From: Polychytrium aggregatum | Lineage: Eukaryota; Chytridiomycota; Chytridiomycetes; Polychytriales | NCBI RefSeq assembly: GCF_025602895.1 | Contig: NW_026516207.1 | Span: 992,001-1,056,000 of the forward strand | DNA length: 64,000 bases | Direction of reading: 5' to 3' | In this document: positions 47,572-59,900 of the stretch, piece by piece | How the letters are laid out: each line of letters starts with the position of its first letter | How positions within the stretch are numbered: the first letter of the stretch is position 1 | The notes under the pieces: generated by a model | Told to the model about the DNA's origin: nothing | Seen by the model: the letters and a program-made list of their open reading frames with translations, nothing else | The model's database searches: none | Translations under genes and position numbers: made by a program

Positions 47572-49894
47572 TTACATATCATCAGGGTCCGACACAATTT
47601 CCACCTCATCAGGATACTCGGGGCGGTTCTCAGCAATGGTAAAGAGCGGAGTCTTGCCCCTGGTCAGCTATCCACGAACAAGAACCAGTGAGTGAGTGAG
47701 TGAGTGAGTGAGTGAGTGAGTGAGTGAGTGAGTGAGTGAGTGAGTGAGTGAGTGAGTGAGTGAGTGAGTGGTCGCCGGCTGCGCGGGCCCTCACCTTCTT
47801 CGCATGTTTGCAGAATTCATCAAAATCGAGTGAGTTTCGACAGTAAAATCCAATGACAAGCGACGGATCTAGGTTGCTGATATGCATTATTCGGACCGTG
47901 GGACAGTGGTAGCTTGACAAATCCTGCAGGCGTTATCATCAGTTTCACACATAATATGCTTTAGTAGGTGCTGGACGACTCTTTTGACCAGGCACGGCAA
48001 GTCGTTCGTCAACCATTGTCGTCTGCAAGATCTTCATAGGCCCTTCCCAGGCTCCAGCACTATAGCACAGCAGTACGCAGTTTTCTCGGGGGGGGGGAAT
48101 GCCTCGATACAAGCAGCCGAGCGACCTATTTCGAATGCAGCTCACCTCCACCGTATACGAGTTGTAGTCCTTCATCGACACAGCTTGAGTAGGAGGCGAC
48201 CGCGGTTAGAGGACCCGGCTGGCCAAAGTATTCATGTGCATTACAGCTGGCCATACCTGCTCGCGAATAGTGCGGATCCAAGTATATAAACTTGCTTCCT
48301 AGCGATTCAATTGAGAACAGGAGATCAGTTGCTCGTCGCCGGCCGCGCCGCAGTTCAAAAGCTATCGAAAGTCTACGCGGGTCGATAATCCGTACCCTGG
48401 TATCCGATGAAGAACACCGAGGAGTTTGGGCGGCCGCTGATGTCATCCAAAGGCTTCGATTAGTGATTCCGGCAGCGCTGAAGCGATTGTGATGCGTCCC
48501 CGGGACTGTCATGGCTCTGGCACACAAACCCGGCAATCCCAACGCAATGGGGGATATCGAAGCAGTTCTGCGGATGGGATTGCTGTTAGTCAGAGACGCA
48601 ACCAATCGATTGTATCCCATTGATACCCTCTGCAAACGCAGCCACCGGGCGAACCAGACCGCCTACCCTGAGGGCGTTGTGGTACACCGGGTTGAGATTC
48701 TCGACGCCGAGTCGCAGGGGAATCAGAAGCAGAAGTGGTTTCCACTCCGGATCGTCGTCCTCCGACTTGGCTGTGGCCTGAACGTCGCTCTTGTAGACTG
48801 CGCCGTCGAGGCAGTAGTGGATTTCGAGCCTGCTGTCTCTGTGGGTATGGAGCAGGGTTCTGTGGGAATCAGAGAGAGTACTGTGAGCATGTCGATTCCT
48901 TCAGAAGCCTGGGAAAGATGGGCTCATGCACGCCTGGAGCACCGATCCAATGTGATCAGCAAGACACCGCAGCGCATCACCTGAGAACTTGGGAGATCGT
49001 GCCTGGGCCAAACCATGCCCCGATTTCCTTATCATACTGCTGGCCCAGCAGCGCCACCCGGTGAATGGAGTATGGGCTCGAGTTGGAATCAAGGAACCAG
49101 CTGACGATCTGGGTAGTTGGCGAGGACAATCACATCGTGAGCCAGCCATGATCGAGAAGGGGGCCATAATCGGGACGAGAGCCACCAGCGTCCAAACAGG
49201 CACTGCAAAGGCACCTGCCTTGGAGTAGAGCGTCATGGTCGGTTTGTCCGAGTTATTGACCAGTCTCCAGTCTTGATCAGCAAAGCGACATTTTGGTCGG
49301 CGAGCGGCAGCGAGTGGATGATCCGAATTCAGCCCGTGCGAACCAGATTGCTTGTCCCAGCCGGGATTATGCCCAAGTGGATGGGGATGCAGGCATTCGG
49401 TGTGGAGACTGCTTTGCCGATCCCTCGCAGCACCATTGGCTGCTAATGGCCGTATACGTCGCCTGGGGAAACTCACCTCTTCCAAGATAGTGCAAAACGA
49501 ATGCACTGGCGAGGAGCATCTGGCCCGAGCGCAGCATGCAACCCCACCCGACATCCGAAGTGTAGGTGCTGGGCTTGATGGGAGGAAACGAGTAGCGGTA
49601 GGTGATCCACAGACGCGAGCGAAAGTCGTCCAGAAACGCCGGGTCCTCCAGCGATGGATAGAGGATGCCCAAAAAATGAACAAAACTGTCGGGGGAGCCC
49701 GAAGACTCGGTGTCGGAGTCGGACCGGTTGGGATAGAACGAGACGGATCTTATCGACTCGACCGCCTGGTGGACAGCGTTGTGGATGTTGGCGGAGACCT
49801 TTTGCCAGAGCTCATCCAGCGGCTGTTGGTTGTCGGGGCCGTTTGCAGAGCCGGAAGGAATGTCTTCGGCAGAGACTTTCTGAATCGATGACAT
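47572..49894 (-). CDS. ATG4: Atg4 cysteine protease
   Basis: The C54 protease that exposes the C-terminal glycine of Atg8 and later removes Atg8 from lipid. Start at 49894 (MSSIQKVSAEDIP). Exon 1 has FRSRLWITYRYSFPPI and the active-site Cys in SDVGWGCMLRSGQMLLA. Later exons give DDPEWKPLLLLIPLRLGVENLNPVYHNALR (about 48755-48665), NCFDIPHCVGIAG, then GRPNSSVFFIGYQ joined across introns to GSKFIYLDPHYSRA, which holds the catalytic Asp and His. The end is YHCPTVRIMHISNLDPSLVIGFYCR and FDEFCKHAKK. The last intron contains a long tetranucleotide array. The final exon is GKTPLFTIAENRPEYPDEVEIVSDPDDM, an acidic tail with a possible LIR-type motif (FTIA). About eight exons. Confidence 0.94.
47692..47770. 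repeat. (TGAG)n array inside the last ATG4 intron
   Basis: About 19 perfect copies of TGAG/GAGT. On the coding strand it reads (CTCA)n between the donor after HAKK and the acceptor before GKTPLF. Confidence 0.97.
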
Positions 49895-50783
49895 TTGTGT
49901 CTCGGCAGCAGCAGCAAGGCGAGAAGAGGCGGAGGGACGGGGCGAGGAAAGTTGAGGACGAAAGGAAGGAAGGGAGCGGCAAATGCGTCGGTGGTGCTCG
50001 GGGTGGCCGCCAGGGTCGAGACGACGGCAGCGGAAGTCTCGGCGAGAAAGCGGCGTCGCAAGAGCAAGCAAGAGCAAGCAAGGCGGGTCGCTCTTCTGCG
50101 TTCGTTTGCGGGCAAGTGCTTCGATATCGGGATATGGCGGAACGGATGGACGGCGAGGCGGGATGCGAGCGAGTCCTCGGCGAACATGACCCTGTCCGAC
50201 TGGGTTGCTCCTCCCCCGACCCACCAGGCCGCGCCGCCAGGGCCAGGGCAAAGAGGGGCTGCGGGTGAGGTTCAGACCGGGAAAAGAGCGGACCGGGAAG
50301 AGCAAAACCAGCGGTCAGCATGCCGACGGCAGCCCGGATCACCGCCCGACACATACGTGCACACTTGAGAATGGAACAGAGACACTCGGCGCAGAGTATG
50401 CTCGGGGCATTCGCCAGGACCTGCATCGCAAACTGCACCACCGGCATCGATTCGCACCAGGGTTGGTCGGCGGCCACCGGACCGAGGCAATCGCCCGCCA
50501 GATCGATCTCATACTATCCAAGAAGCACTCTTGCGAAGGCACTTGGCTAGCAAGACCACGTCGGCCGTTTGGACATCATGTGTCTGGGATCTGGGATCTG
50601 GGATCTATGGGCAGATCATTGCTCTGCTGTTCCACGGCTCCACTGTTCGCTACTCCAAGACCGTCGACAGGGACGGCTACAACCAGATTACAGTGACTGC
50701 TACGGCTTGCCGAAGCGCCGTCGATACTGATGCTGTCCGTGCATGTGTCGCCGCGATCGATGGTCAGGCTTTTATTCGCCATG
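49895..50783. other. intergenic region upstream of ATG4
   Basis: About 890 bp between the ATG4 start and the SME1 stop, both on the minus strand. It includes a short triple ggatctg direct repeat near 50585. No conserved ORF seen. Confidence 0.5.
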
Positions 50784-51470
50784 CTAGGCGCTGCACAGAA
50801 GGGTGATGTTGTCGCCCTTTAGGAGGATTCGGCCGATGGGTGTCCGGGTGCTGTTCTTGACAGAGACTTCCTCAGCTTCCTCGAGGACAAGGTTCATGAA
50901 TTCGTCAAAGCCCTGCAGCATTCAGCCCCGAATACGGTCAGCCGGAATCGTGAACAGCATCATGAGTGCCGACTCAGTCTTGATCATGCCATTCTCTCCT
51001 CTCACACACAATGCGCCGGTGTGCCCGTGCTGACATTTGCATCAGTCCCGCCCCTCACGGCGCCAGCTTCACCCAGCGGTCGCTAGCCAGGCGGCATGGC
51101 CCGCTCCTCGACGAATACTGACAATGATTCGTCCTTCGATACGGGTGTTGGTTTGTTCGTAGAGCCAGATCTGGACCTTTGATTTCTGGTGAAGAAGTAG
51201 GGTGATGCATGGATCGGTTATATCAGGCATTGGGTCTCACAAAGAAAAGATCCGGCAGCTCGATCTGTGAGTCTAACCAGCGAATCTGCATCGGTCCACC
51301 AAGCATCGGTCATTGGGAGCACGCCCTCATTGGCAACCAGCAGTGGCCGTCGCGATAGAGATAGAACAGCACCGCAAATTTGGATGGATTGGCGCGGCGC
51401 TTACTTGCTGCAAAAACCGAAAGATCAGGTTGATCGGCTGGACCATAATCTTCTGGACCTTGGACGACAT
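50784..51470 (-). CDS. SME1: spliceosomal Sm protein E
   Basis: A subunit of the heptameric Sm ring on U1, U2, U4 and U5 snRNAs. Three exons on the minus strand. The start is [22 protein letters not shown] at 51470. The Sm1 motif is in [22 protein letters not shown] (about 51185-51115). The last exon (about 50925-50784) is [18 protein letters not shown]...[23 protein letters not shown], with the Sm2 motif [10 protein letters not shown]. Length and spacing are normal for SmE. Confidence 0.94.
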
Positions 51471-51739
51471 TGTTTCGGATACTGACGATGCTGGATGGGA
51501 TCAGGTGGTATCGAGCGGAACAGTGGACGCCTGTGGCTGGGTGTCGTGGCTTTTGGTGTCGGCTTGGTGCTGAACGGACGGTGTTGGTTCTGTGGGCTCC
51601 AAGACAGCTCTCGAGCAGGCTGGCGGGTCGATGTCGGGTGCCGATGGAGGGGAGCCTTGCGTGCGTCTCCAGGAGCAAGCGAGTTGAAATCCTGCTGCTC
51701 GAGATCCCCAACAGCGGCCAGGCGGCTCGAGTGCACCAA

Positions 51740-51834
51740 GCCGGATCGAGTGTGTCCAGCCGGATCGAGTGTGTCCAGCCGGATCGAGTGTGTCCAGCCG
51801 GATCGAGTGTGTCCAGCCGGATCGAGTGTGTCCA
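51740..51834. repeat. 19-bp repeat, five perfect copies, in the SME1-MCM2 promoter region
   Basis: Unit gccggatcgagtgtgtcca begins at 51740, 51759, 51778, 51797 and 51816 with no mismatch. It lies between the divergent starts of SME1 (51470) and MCM2 (about 52035). Confidence 0.95.
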
Positions 51835-52034
51835 GCCAGCAGCTCATTCTGCCAAAAAAGGAAACATGTCGGCAGCGACCACCGTTTCGCCGTCTCTCCG
51901 TCGCTCCCACTTTCAGCCCAGCCCAGCCTGACCCGGATCTCTGCTCTCGAGCAAGAAGCAATCCAGCGCAGAGTCTGCCCGACCCGAGGATCCAGCCCAC
52001 CCGACCCATAACCAGTCACCCAGACACACCAAAC

Positions 52035-55000
52035 GATGGTAATACCTCTCGAAGTGTATCCCGCCCGCCTTTGGATCGTGTGCACAGCATGGCCGACCTG
52101 AAAGCCATCCGTTCTGCTTAATCTTGCCGACCCGTTGGGCGATCGCTGGTCGCTCTGGTATCTACTGACGCCATTTTCCCCTTCTCCAGGATCGAAAACG
52201 CTCCCGTACTTCCCGCGATCGGCCAGATGACGACGACCAGCTTCCTCCGTCGCAGGAGCTGCTCGATGATATCGATGACCTACCGCCCTTCTCGGAGGCA
52301 GTTGAGCCCGAGGATTTTGAAGACGACAACGCCGACGACCCGTTGGCGGATGCCGATGAGGATGAAGGTGACGGCGAGGATCTGTTTGGCCCCGATCTTG
52401 CCAGGTACTCCACGCAACCGGCCCAGCCTTGAGAGTGGTGCTCGGACAGCCTCTGACCGACACTCTCGGCGCTGCTTGCTCAATACCTTCAAGCGTACTC
52501 ACCGGGCCTCTGTTCTTCCGAAAAACAGAGACTATCGCGAGAACCCTGAAAAGGACTTTTACGAAGCCGAGGGTCTCGACGAAGACGAAGTCGAGGAGCT
52601 GACAATCGATCAGCGACGCCTGGCCGAAATGAAGATGCGAAGACGCGATCGTGCCGAGGCACTGCGAAGCGGTCGCCCGGCAGCCTTTTTGGATGACGGT
52701 ATAGAGTGACGGCCCCCTTTGCTGCATTGTGGTGCATTTGACATCCCTTGGAAGTCTGACGCAGGCGATGCTGATGTCTCGATTGCCCAATCGCTCAGAT
52801 GACGAGGACGACTTGCGTCCGGAAGTCACCCGTCGCCGCCGCATCACCGATATGGATGATGCCCTGATACAGGATGGAGTCCCAGTAAGTTGATCTCTTG
52901 GCGGCCGTGGTGCGAGTAAGCATAGCGATGGTAGCGGATACTGACTGTCATCATGCGCTGCCAATATCCAGATTGAGGTTCCAATCGAGTCGATCGATGA
53001 AATCAAGGGCCCGCTTGCCGAGTGGGTGTCCATGGACGGTACCCGGCAGTCGATTCGGCGTCACTTCCATCAATTCCTTTCGTCCTATGTCGAGGGCGGC
53101 GTCTGCATCTACGGCGAACGAATCAAGGCTATGTGCGAAGGTATGTGGTCTCGGTGGAGTCTCGGTGGAGTCTCAGCGATTGGGCTCAAAGAGCCAGGTT
53201 GGCTTTATCGGCATTGCTTTTTTCTGCCGTCGGCGCCCTGACTCAGCTCCACGGTTTGTGCGGTTTCTAGCAAACGGAGAGAGTCTCGAGGTCAGCTACC
53301 TCCATCTCGAAAAGAAAAACGCCTACCTGGCCTATTGTGTCGTCAACTCTCCCACGGAGGTGCTGAAGATTTTCGACTCGGTGGCCTTTGAGTGTGTGCT
53401 CTCGGCCTTTGAGGAGTACGAAAACATCAAGGCCGAGATCCACGTCCGAATCACCGACTTGCCGATTTCGGACAGCCTTCGTCTGCTCAGGTAGAGTATT
53501 ACCAGCCCTGTGATTAAGCAGTCATACGACGGCACGGGTCCTGTGAGCTTGCTCCGGGCGAGTGCCTCGATTGGCATTTGTACCGATTGGTCAGATATCC
53601 GGTGTCTTGTGCTGCGTCTGCCACTGGATCCACCCTGATTTCCGTCCAGGACAAGCCACTTGCCCTCCTCACCGACTCACCGACTCCCGCCCGTGCTGCA
53701 GACAATCCCACCTCAACACATTGATCCGCGTCAGTGGCGTCGTCACTCGCAGAAGCACTGTCTTTCCTCAGCTCAAATACGTCAAGTTTGACTGCAAAGC
53801 GTGTGGTGTTGTCCTTGGTCCGTTTTACCAGGATGTGCATGGCGAAATCAAGATCAACAAGTGCTCGAACTGCCAGTCCAAGGGCCCTTTCCTCATCAAC
53901 AGCGAGGAGGTATGATTCCGCTCATTTGTTTTGTGCCCTGCAACAATCCACGCGATTGAGCGGCCACGGCGCTTTCGTCCGGCCTCTGTGTCGGTGTTGC
54001 TTTGGAGCTCCTGTTGCTCTGGCTGACTGCGTTTCTTTTGCCTGCAGACTATCTACCGGAACTACCAGCGCCTCACCCTCCAGGAGTCCCCTGGAACGGT
54101 GCCGGCCGGCCGTCTTCCCCGACACAAAGAAGTCGTTCTGTTGTGGGACCTCGTTGACTCTGCCCGGCCCGGAGAAGAAATTGTACCGTATCGCCCCAAC
54201 CGCACGCGGCCGCATCTGTATGGCTGTCGCATCGCCTGTTCTGACAAAATCTCCTGCCCACGCTCCACAGGAGGTCATTGGCATCTATCGCAACAACTAC
54301 GACGTTTCACTGAACAACAAGAACGGCTTCCCCGTCTTCTCGACCGTCATTGAGGCAAACTATATCAACAAGAAGGAGGATCAGTTTGCCTCATACAAGC
54401 TCACGGAGGAGGACGAACGGAGTATCCGGGTTCTTGCCTCTGACCCGCGAATCCGGCAACGAGTAAGCCCTTGCGACGCTGCTTTGTTTTTCCTTGCCTG
54501 CCGCCTCAGCCCATTTCGACGTGGTTCATTGGGTGTGGGATTAAGACAAGTCTAATCCGATAACGGTGTCGTATCCAGATCATCAAAAGCATCGCACCGT
54601 CCATCTTTGGTCACGAAGATCTCAAAACTGCCATTGCCTTGGCCATGTTTGGTGGCGTCGCAAAGAATCCCCAGGGCAAGCATCGCCTCAGAGGCGATAT
54701 CAATGTCCTTCTGTTGGGCGATCCAGGAACAGCAAAGTCGCAGTTCCTCAAATACGTCGAGAAGACCTCGCATCGGGCTGTCTACACAACGGGCCAGGGT
54801 GCCTCTGCCGTCGGTCTGACGGCCTCTGTCCACAAGGATCCAATCACGCGCGAGTGGACTCTGGAAGGCGGGGCACTCGTCATGGCCGACAAAGGCGTGT
54901 GTCTGATCGACGAGTTTGACAAGATGAACGATCAGGACAGGTGAGCCCCGAGAATGTGGCGATGCAGTCATCTCCATGCATCAGAAGTGTCCCGCGAGCT

Positions 55001-56435
55001 CCCGCTAACTCGGATGGGTGGGATGCGCCATTATCTGCATACTCTAGAACGAGTATCCACGAAGCCATGGAGCAGCAGTCCATTTCAATCTCCAAGGCCG
55101 GCATTGTTACAACCCTCCAGGCCCGCTGCGCCGTCATCGCAGCCGCCAACCCGATTCGGGGCCGCTACAACCCGCAGATCCCATTCTCTCAGAACGTCGA
55201 GCTGACGGAGCCGATTCTGTCGCGTTTTGATATTCTGTGCGTGGTGAAAGATACCCCGGACCCTATCCTGGACGAGTCTCTGGCCCGCTTTGTGGTCAAC
55301 AGCCACATCCGCAGCCATCCGTCGTTCAGCGGCCAGATCGAGACGGCTACGATGCACGATCCTGAAGTAAGTTTTGGCTGTCTGGCGATCGCATTGCATC
55401 AAGGTCGGCCCGGGATGCGTGCTGACTGATGTTTCCCCATCGCGAACCAATTCTCCGTCGCTGCGGACCGGACATCCTCCTTTGGCCGTTAGATCATTCC
55501 CCAAGAGCTGCTGAAAAAGTATATCATGTACTCGCGCGAGAAGGTGCATCCCAAAATCGCCGACATTGATCAGGACAAGATCGCCCGCCTTTATTCGTCA
55601 CTGCGTCAACAGTCTATGGTCAGTCTGCGGTACCCGCGTGTCTCGCCGTACTCGATTCGTCAGTCTGCATCACGGACCAGCCCTTAGTCATGCAACAGTA
55701 CGAGCTTGCCTCTGCAGCCTGGCCAGCACGAACGCTAACCAACTGTGACTGCATCGATACACACAGATCAGTGGCGGTATCCCCATCACCGTTCGCTACC
55801 TGGAATCGATCGTTCGCATGGCCGAGGCCTTTGCGCGCATGCATCTGCGAGACATTGTCCGACAGGACGATATCGATCGCGCCATTGCTGTCATGATCAA
55901 AAGTTTCGTCACGGCGCAGAAGCAGTCCGTGCGCAAGTCGCTCGAGCGGGTGAGGATGCGTCCTGAGCAATATCGCTATCCGAGAGTGACCCGAAGCCGA
56001 TATCCTGATGCAATCGCGCCAATGTGGCTTTTGTTCGCAGGCTTTCAGCGGATACATTTCCCGCGACAGGGACAACGACGAGCTGCTCCTGCACGTTCTC
56101 GGCGACCTGGTCCACGAGCGTATGCAGTTTAACTTTGTCAAGTTTGCCGCCATGCCCGACACGGTGGAGATCAGTGTGGACGAGCTGGCAGCCAAGGTAC
56201 GTTGTGGGCGAACACCGATCTGCACGCTTAACAGTATGGTGGATATGCAGGGAATGCTGTTCCGAACGGTCAGCTCACTATTTCGAATCCTTCTCTGTGT
56301 CGCTCCCTCGCTGCCTGTCGATCGCCCCAGGCTGCTACGCTTGGTATCTATAGTCTGGACGACTTTTTCAACGGCCGCGTGTTCCAGCAGCACTTTACCA
56401 GGCGAGACCGTAGCATCGTCAAGGTGCTCAACTAG
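52035..56435 (+). CDS. MCM2: Mcm2, subunit of the MCM2-7 replicative helicase
   Basis: The start is uncertain. The ATG at 52035 is followed at once by a GT donor and would join at about 52191 to [25 protein letters not shown]. The acidic, histone-binding type N-terminus has DLPPFSEAV, then [25 protein letters not shown]. Further exons give [34 protein letters not shown] and [16 protein letters not shown]. The zinc finger is CKAC...CSNC (53810-53880). [21 protein letters not shown] leads into [12 protein letters not shown] across an intron. AAA+ core: [18 protein letters not shown], Walker [10 protein letters not shown] (about 54718), Walker [19 protein letters not shown] and [10 protein letters not shown] (arginine finger). 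It ends [25 protein letters not shown], where human Mcm2 ends. The TAG stop is formed with the TA target of a transposon end (56433-56435). Confidence 0.95.
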
Positions 56436-56690
56436 AGCGTATCCAAAACGAAATGGGACACCCTGTTTTGAGCCAGGGCTGTCGTTTTTCTCTGGTCCTG
56501 AATACACACCTATTCATCATTCACCATGACCAAACCGTGTGCCTTTGGAGATGCCTCGTGGAAGGGGTGCGCATCCTGCCCCAGAAAGCGCAGGTTTGTT
56601 TGGTATTTCGAGCAATTCCACTGTCATCAGGGGGGAAACCATCATGCGAGGCAGGCTCGCTCGCTCGGCCTTGACCAATCACCCGGTTGG
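56435..56690 (+). mobile_element. deleted Fanzor-element copy D at the MCM2 stop codon
   Basis: TA at 56433-56434, then a terminal repeat beginning GAGCG with GGGACACCC exactly 20 bases in. As in copy C the repeat leads into a Fanzor C-terminal start: MTKPCAFGDASW..., then CPRKRRFVWYFEQF. Several codons around the GKGYASS region are lost and the homology fades after about 56640. Not functional. The far end was not found. Confidence 0.78.
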
Positions 56691-56947
56691 TGGAGGCGGC
56701 CAACCTCATTGTCTGAATTGCCCACCCCTCCCTCGACTGCACTGCTCGACTGCACCACTTCCTGCACCACTTGCTGCACCACTTGCTACACCACTCGCTG
56801 TGCCAGACCACCGATGCGCAGCCGTCCGTGTTCCATATCGAACACGACTGGGTTCCGAAGCGCAGGGCTCAGCATCCCGGCGGCGTGCTTCAAATACGCC
56901 ACCGTCGCCCAGAGGCTTGCATTGATCGCTTGCTCCTGGACAGCGCA

Positions 56948-59900
56948 ATGTCATCATCAAACACCCAAGTCGTGGCCCTGCTGCCGTGGGTGCTGGGCTA
57001 CTCGGTCGCAAGTCTGCTTTGGGCCATCGCCAGGCTCAAGCACCGAATTGCAGCACACACACCTGCCGCCGATGAAGAGACCAGCCCGCTTCTGGCTGAT
57101 AGCAATCCCAGCGACGGCCTCACGGGCATCGACGCATACAATGCCGAGCTCTTCAAGAAGTGGCAGCGGTCTACGATCGTCGATGCCGGACTCGTTGTGC
57201 TGGCTCTTGTCAGTGCTGCCTCGATGGGCATCGCTCTCTTCCGCGACTGGACCGACATTGGTCTGGACGTCCTCGCCCTGCTGCCGTTCGCCATATGGCT
57301 GCTGATCTGGGTAAGCCGAGTTGGTGTTGATGCACTGCGTCTGTGCTGCTCTGTGGACGACTTTCTGTCAGAGCCCTGGTAGCTGCTTCATCGACTATCT
57401 GTCTGGCGTGTGCTCACCGCTACCGTCGTCGCAGTTGCTGGTTGCCCGCCACGGCTACATTCTCGCCGTCTTGCCGCAGTCGGTGCACACCTTCGAAGCC
57501 GATAGGGCGAACTACTATCTTGCTCAGCCCACATATGTCCTTGGCCTCGGCGCTTTTGCCTTCATGGCTGCATTTGGCATTCATGCACTGGAGGCAACGA
57601 TCGGAGGCACAGCGGCACTGCTCCTGTTCTTCGCCGAGCCCCTTCGCCGATCGTTCACGCCCGTCAGGACCATCTTTGAAGGCCGACTGGTAAGTGCAAT
57701 GCAGCAGAATTGGCTACCATGGCTAATTGCGATCACCTCGGTCGAGCAGGCGAATTGCATCTACCAGAAGCGGCACACTGTCTGCTCCTGTTTCCCTGAC
57801 ATGATGTCGCCCTCCGTGGCCTACCTTGCTCCGCAGCCATTCAAGGAATCGGATGTTTCCCTGTACTCAAGACTATCTTTCAGCTGGGCCAATGATCTGA
57901 TCTCCTTGGCCAACATTCGCCAGCTCCAGCCTCTGGATGTCTGGGATCTCGACTCCTCCGACAAGACCGCCACACTGATTGCTCGCTTCCGGTTGATGAG
58001 GTATGAGCCGCTCGACCACACTCGCATCTGTAGGGATCCTTTGGCAACAGCGACAATGGTACTGTGATAATGCCACGGAGTCGCCCTGTTCCTACACTAA
58101 CCACACCCGCTGCTCTCTGCTAGTACCAAAACCGAGTCGACAACATCTCGGCTGTTTCTGACGATCTGGAAGCCGCTGGGCCTCCAAATCGCGCTCACGC
58201 TCATGGCCGTCATCTTGACCTTCACCAACCCATTCTTTCTGAATCTGCTGCTGCGTTGGCTGCAGTGCCCTCACCAAGACAATCGAGAGGCGTGGATGTA
58301 CCTGTTTGTGTGGTTTGGCTTCGGCGTCATCAAGAGAATATGCGACACCCAGCTCTTCTTCAGCTCGCGGCGAACCGGCACACGGATCAAGACGATTTTG
58401 ATGCACCTCATCTACCAAAAATCCCTGCGACGACCGCTCTCCAGTCGCCCGGCCGAGAAGGACGGCGCGCCAAAGGATGCCTCGCTTGGCAAGATCGTTA
58501 CCATCATGAGCAACGACACCGAGGCCGTTCGTGAGGTCGTGTGCTATCTCTATATCGTTGCCGAGCTTCCTCTCAAGATTGCAATCTCTGCCTATGCCTT
58601 GGTTCTCTTGGTGGGCAGTATGTCGGCCTTTGTTGGTCTGAGCACACTGCTGATCTGCATCCCGCTGTCGTCCTGGATCGGCCGCCGCATGAACAAGTCG
58701 CAGCAGCGACTCTCGAGCTTCACCGACAGCCGCGTCAACAAGACCAACGAGATGCTTCAGATCATCCGCATCATCAAGTATTTTGCCTGGGAGAGCTACT
58801 TTGTCGAAAAAATCAACCGTATCCGTGAAGACGAGCTCCGGTGTCGCTTTCGCCTGTGGCTCAACTACATGGCTCTTGGCACTCTGACACAGTCGACAGG
58901 ATTGATCTGTGCCTTTGGCATCTTTGCGACTTTCTCCCTCCTCGGCAACACTCTGGACGCTGCCACGGCATTCACCACGTTGACTGTTTGCCAGCAGCTG
59001 ACTTCCGACCTTTCCGCCGTCCCATGGCAAGTGATGCGCTTCACCAAGGGCGCCGTTGCCCTGGATCGCATCTATGGCTTCCTTGGCGAGACAGAGATCG
59101 ATGAGCAAGCCGAGCCGGTGAGCTTGGGACCCGACAACAAGTCCTTTCGCGCCTCCAAACAGGCATCGTTCGTGCACTACGGCGGCCGCGACGATTCAGT
59201 TGCTAATCGCGATAACGGCGAGGGCGACAGGTCCTCGCTTCAGTTTGTACTGCGTGGACTTACGCTGGAACTTCCCATCGGCAAGCTCACTGCTGTCTGC
59301 GGCGCGACTGGCGCAGGAAAGACGTCCCTTGTGCTTTCTATTCTCGGCGAAATGAAGATCATTGCCGGAGAAGCCAGCTCGGTGCATCGCGTTGACCAAC
59401 TCGGTCGCGGCTTCGACAGGGTTGCTTACGCCTCTCAAACGGCGTGGCTCATGAACGCCTCCATCCGCGACAACATTCTCTGCGGCGAAGAGTATGACGA
59501 GCGGCGCTACATCCAGGTGCTCGAAGCTTGCAGTCTGGTCAAAGATCTTCAGAACTTTGAAGAAGGCGATGCTACGGAGATTGGCGAACGCGGCATCAAC
59601 CTCTCCGGTGGCCAGAAGCAGCGTGTCGCTCTGGCAAGAGCCTGCTACTCAACAGCCTCCCTTGTCATTCTCGACGATCCTCTCTCGGCCGTTGACGCAC
59701 CCACTGCCCGACACCTGGTTCACTTCGCCATATGTGGGCTCTTGCAAGGGCGAACATGCATCTTGACGACCCACGCTATCGGACTCGTCGTCCCACAAGC
59801 GGATCATCTCATCGTTGTCAGCTTGGGCGAGATTCACAGTCAGGGCCCCCCGCAGCAGGTCTTGGCCTCGGCCGAGGCGCGTTTGTTGCTCGGAGTCGAA

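Noticed and set aside
51501-53033. 510-codon minus-strand ORF
   Set aside because: It runs antisense through the 19-bp repeats and the MCM2 N-terminal exons; no conserved motifs.
58092-59177. 361-codon minus-strand ORF
   Set aside because: Antisense to the ABC transporter TMD1/NBD1 exon.
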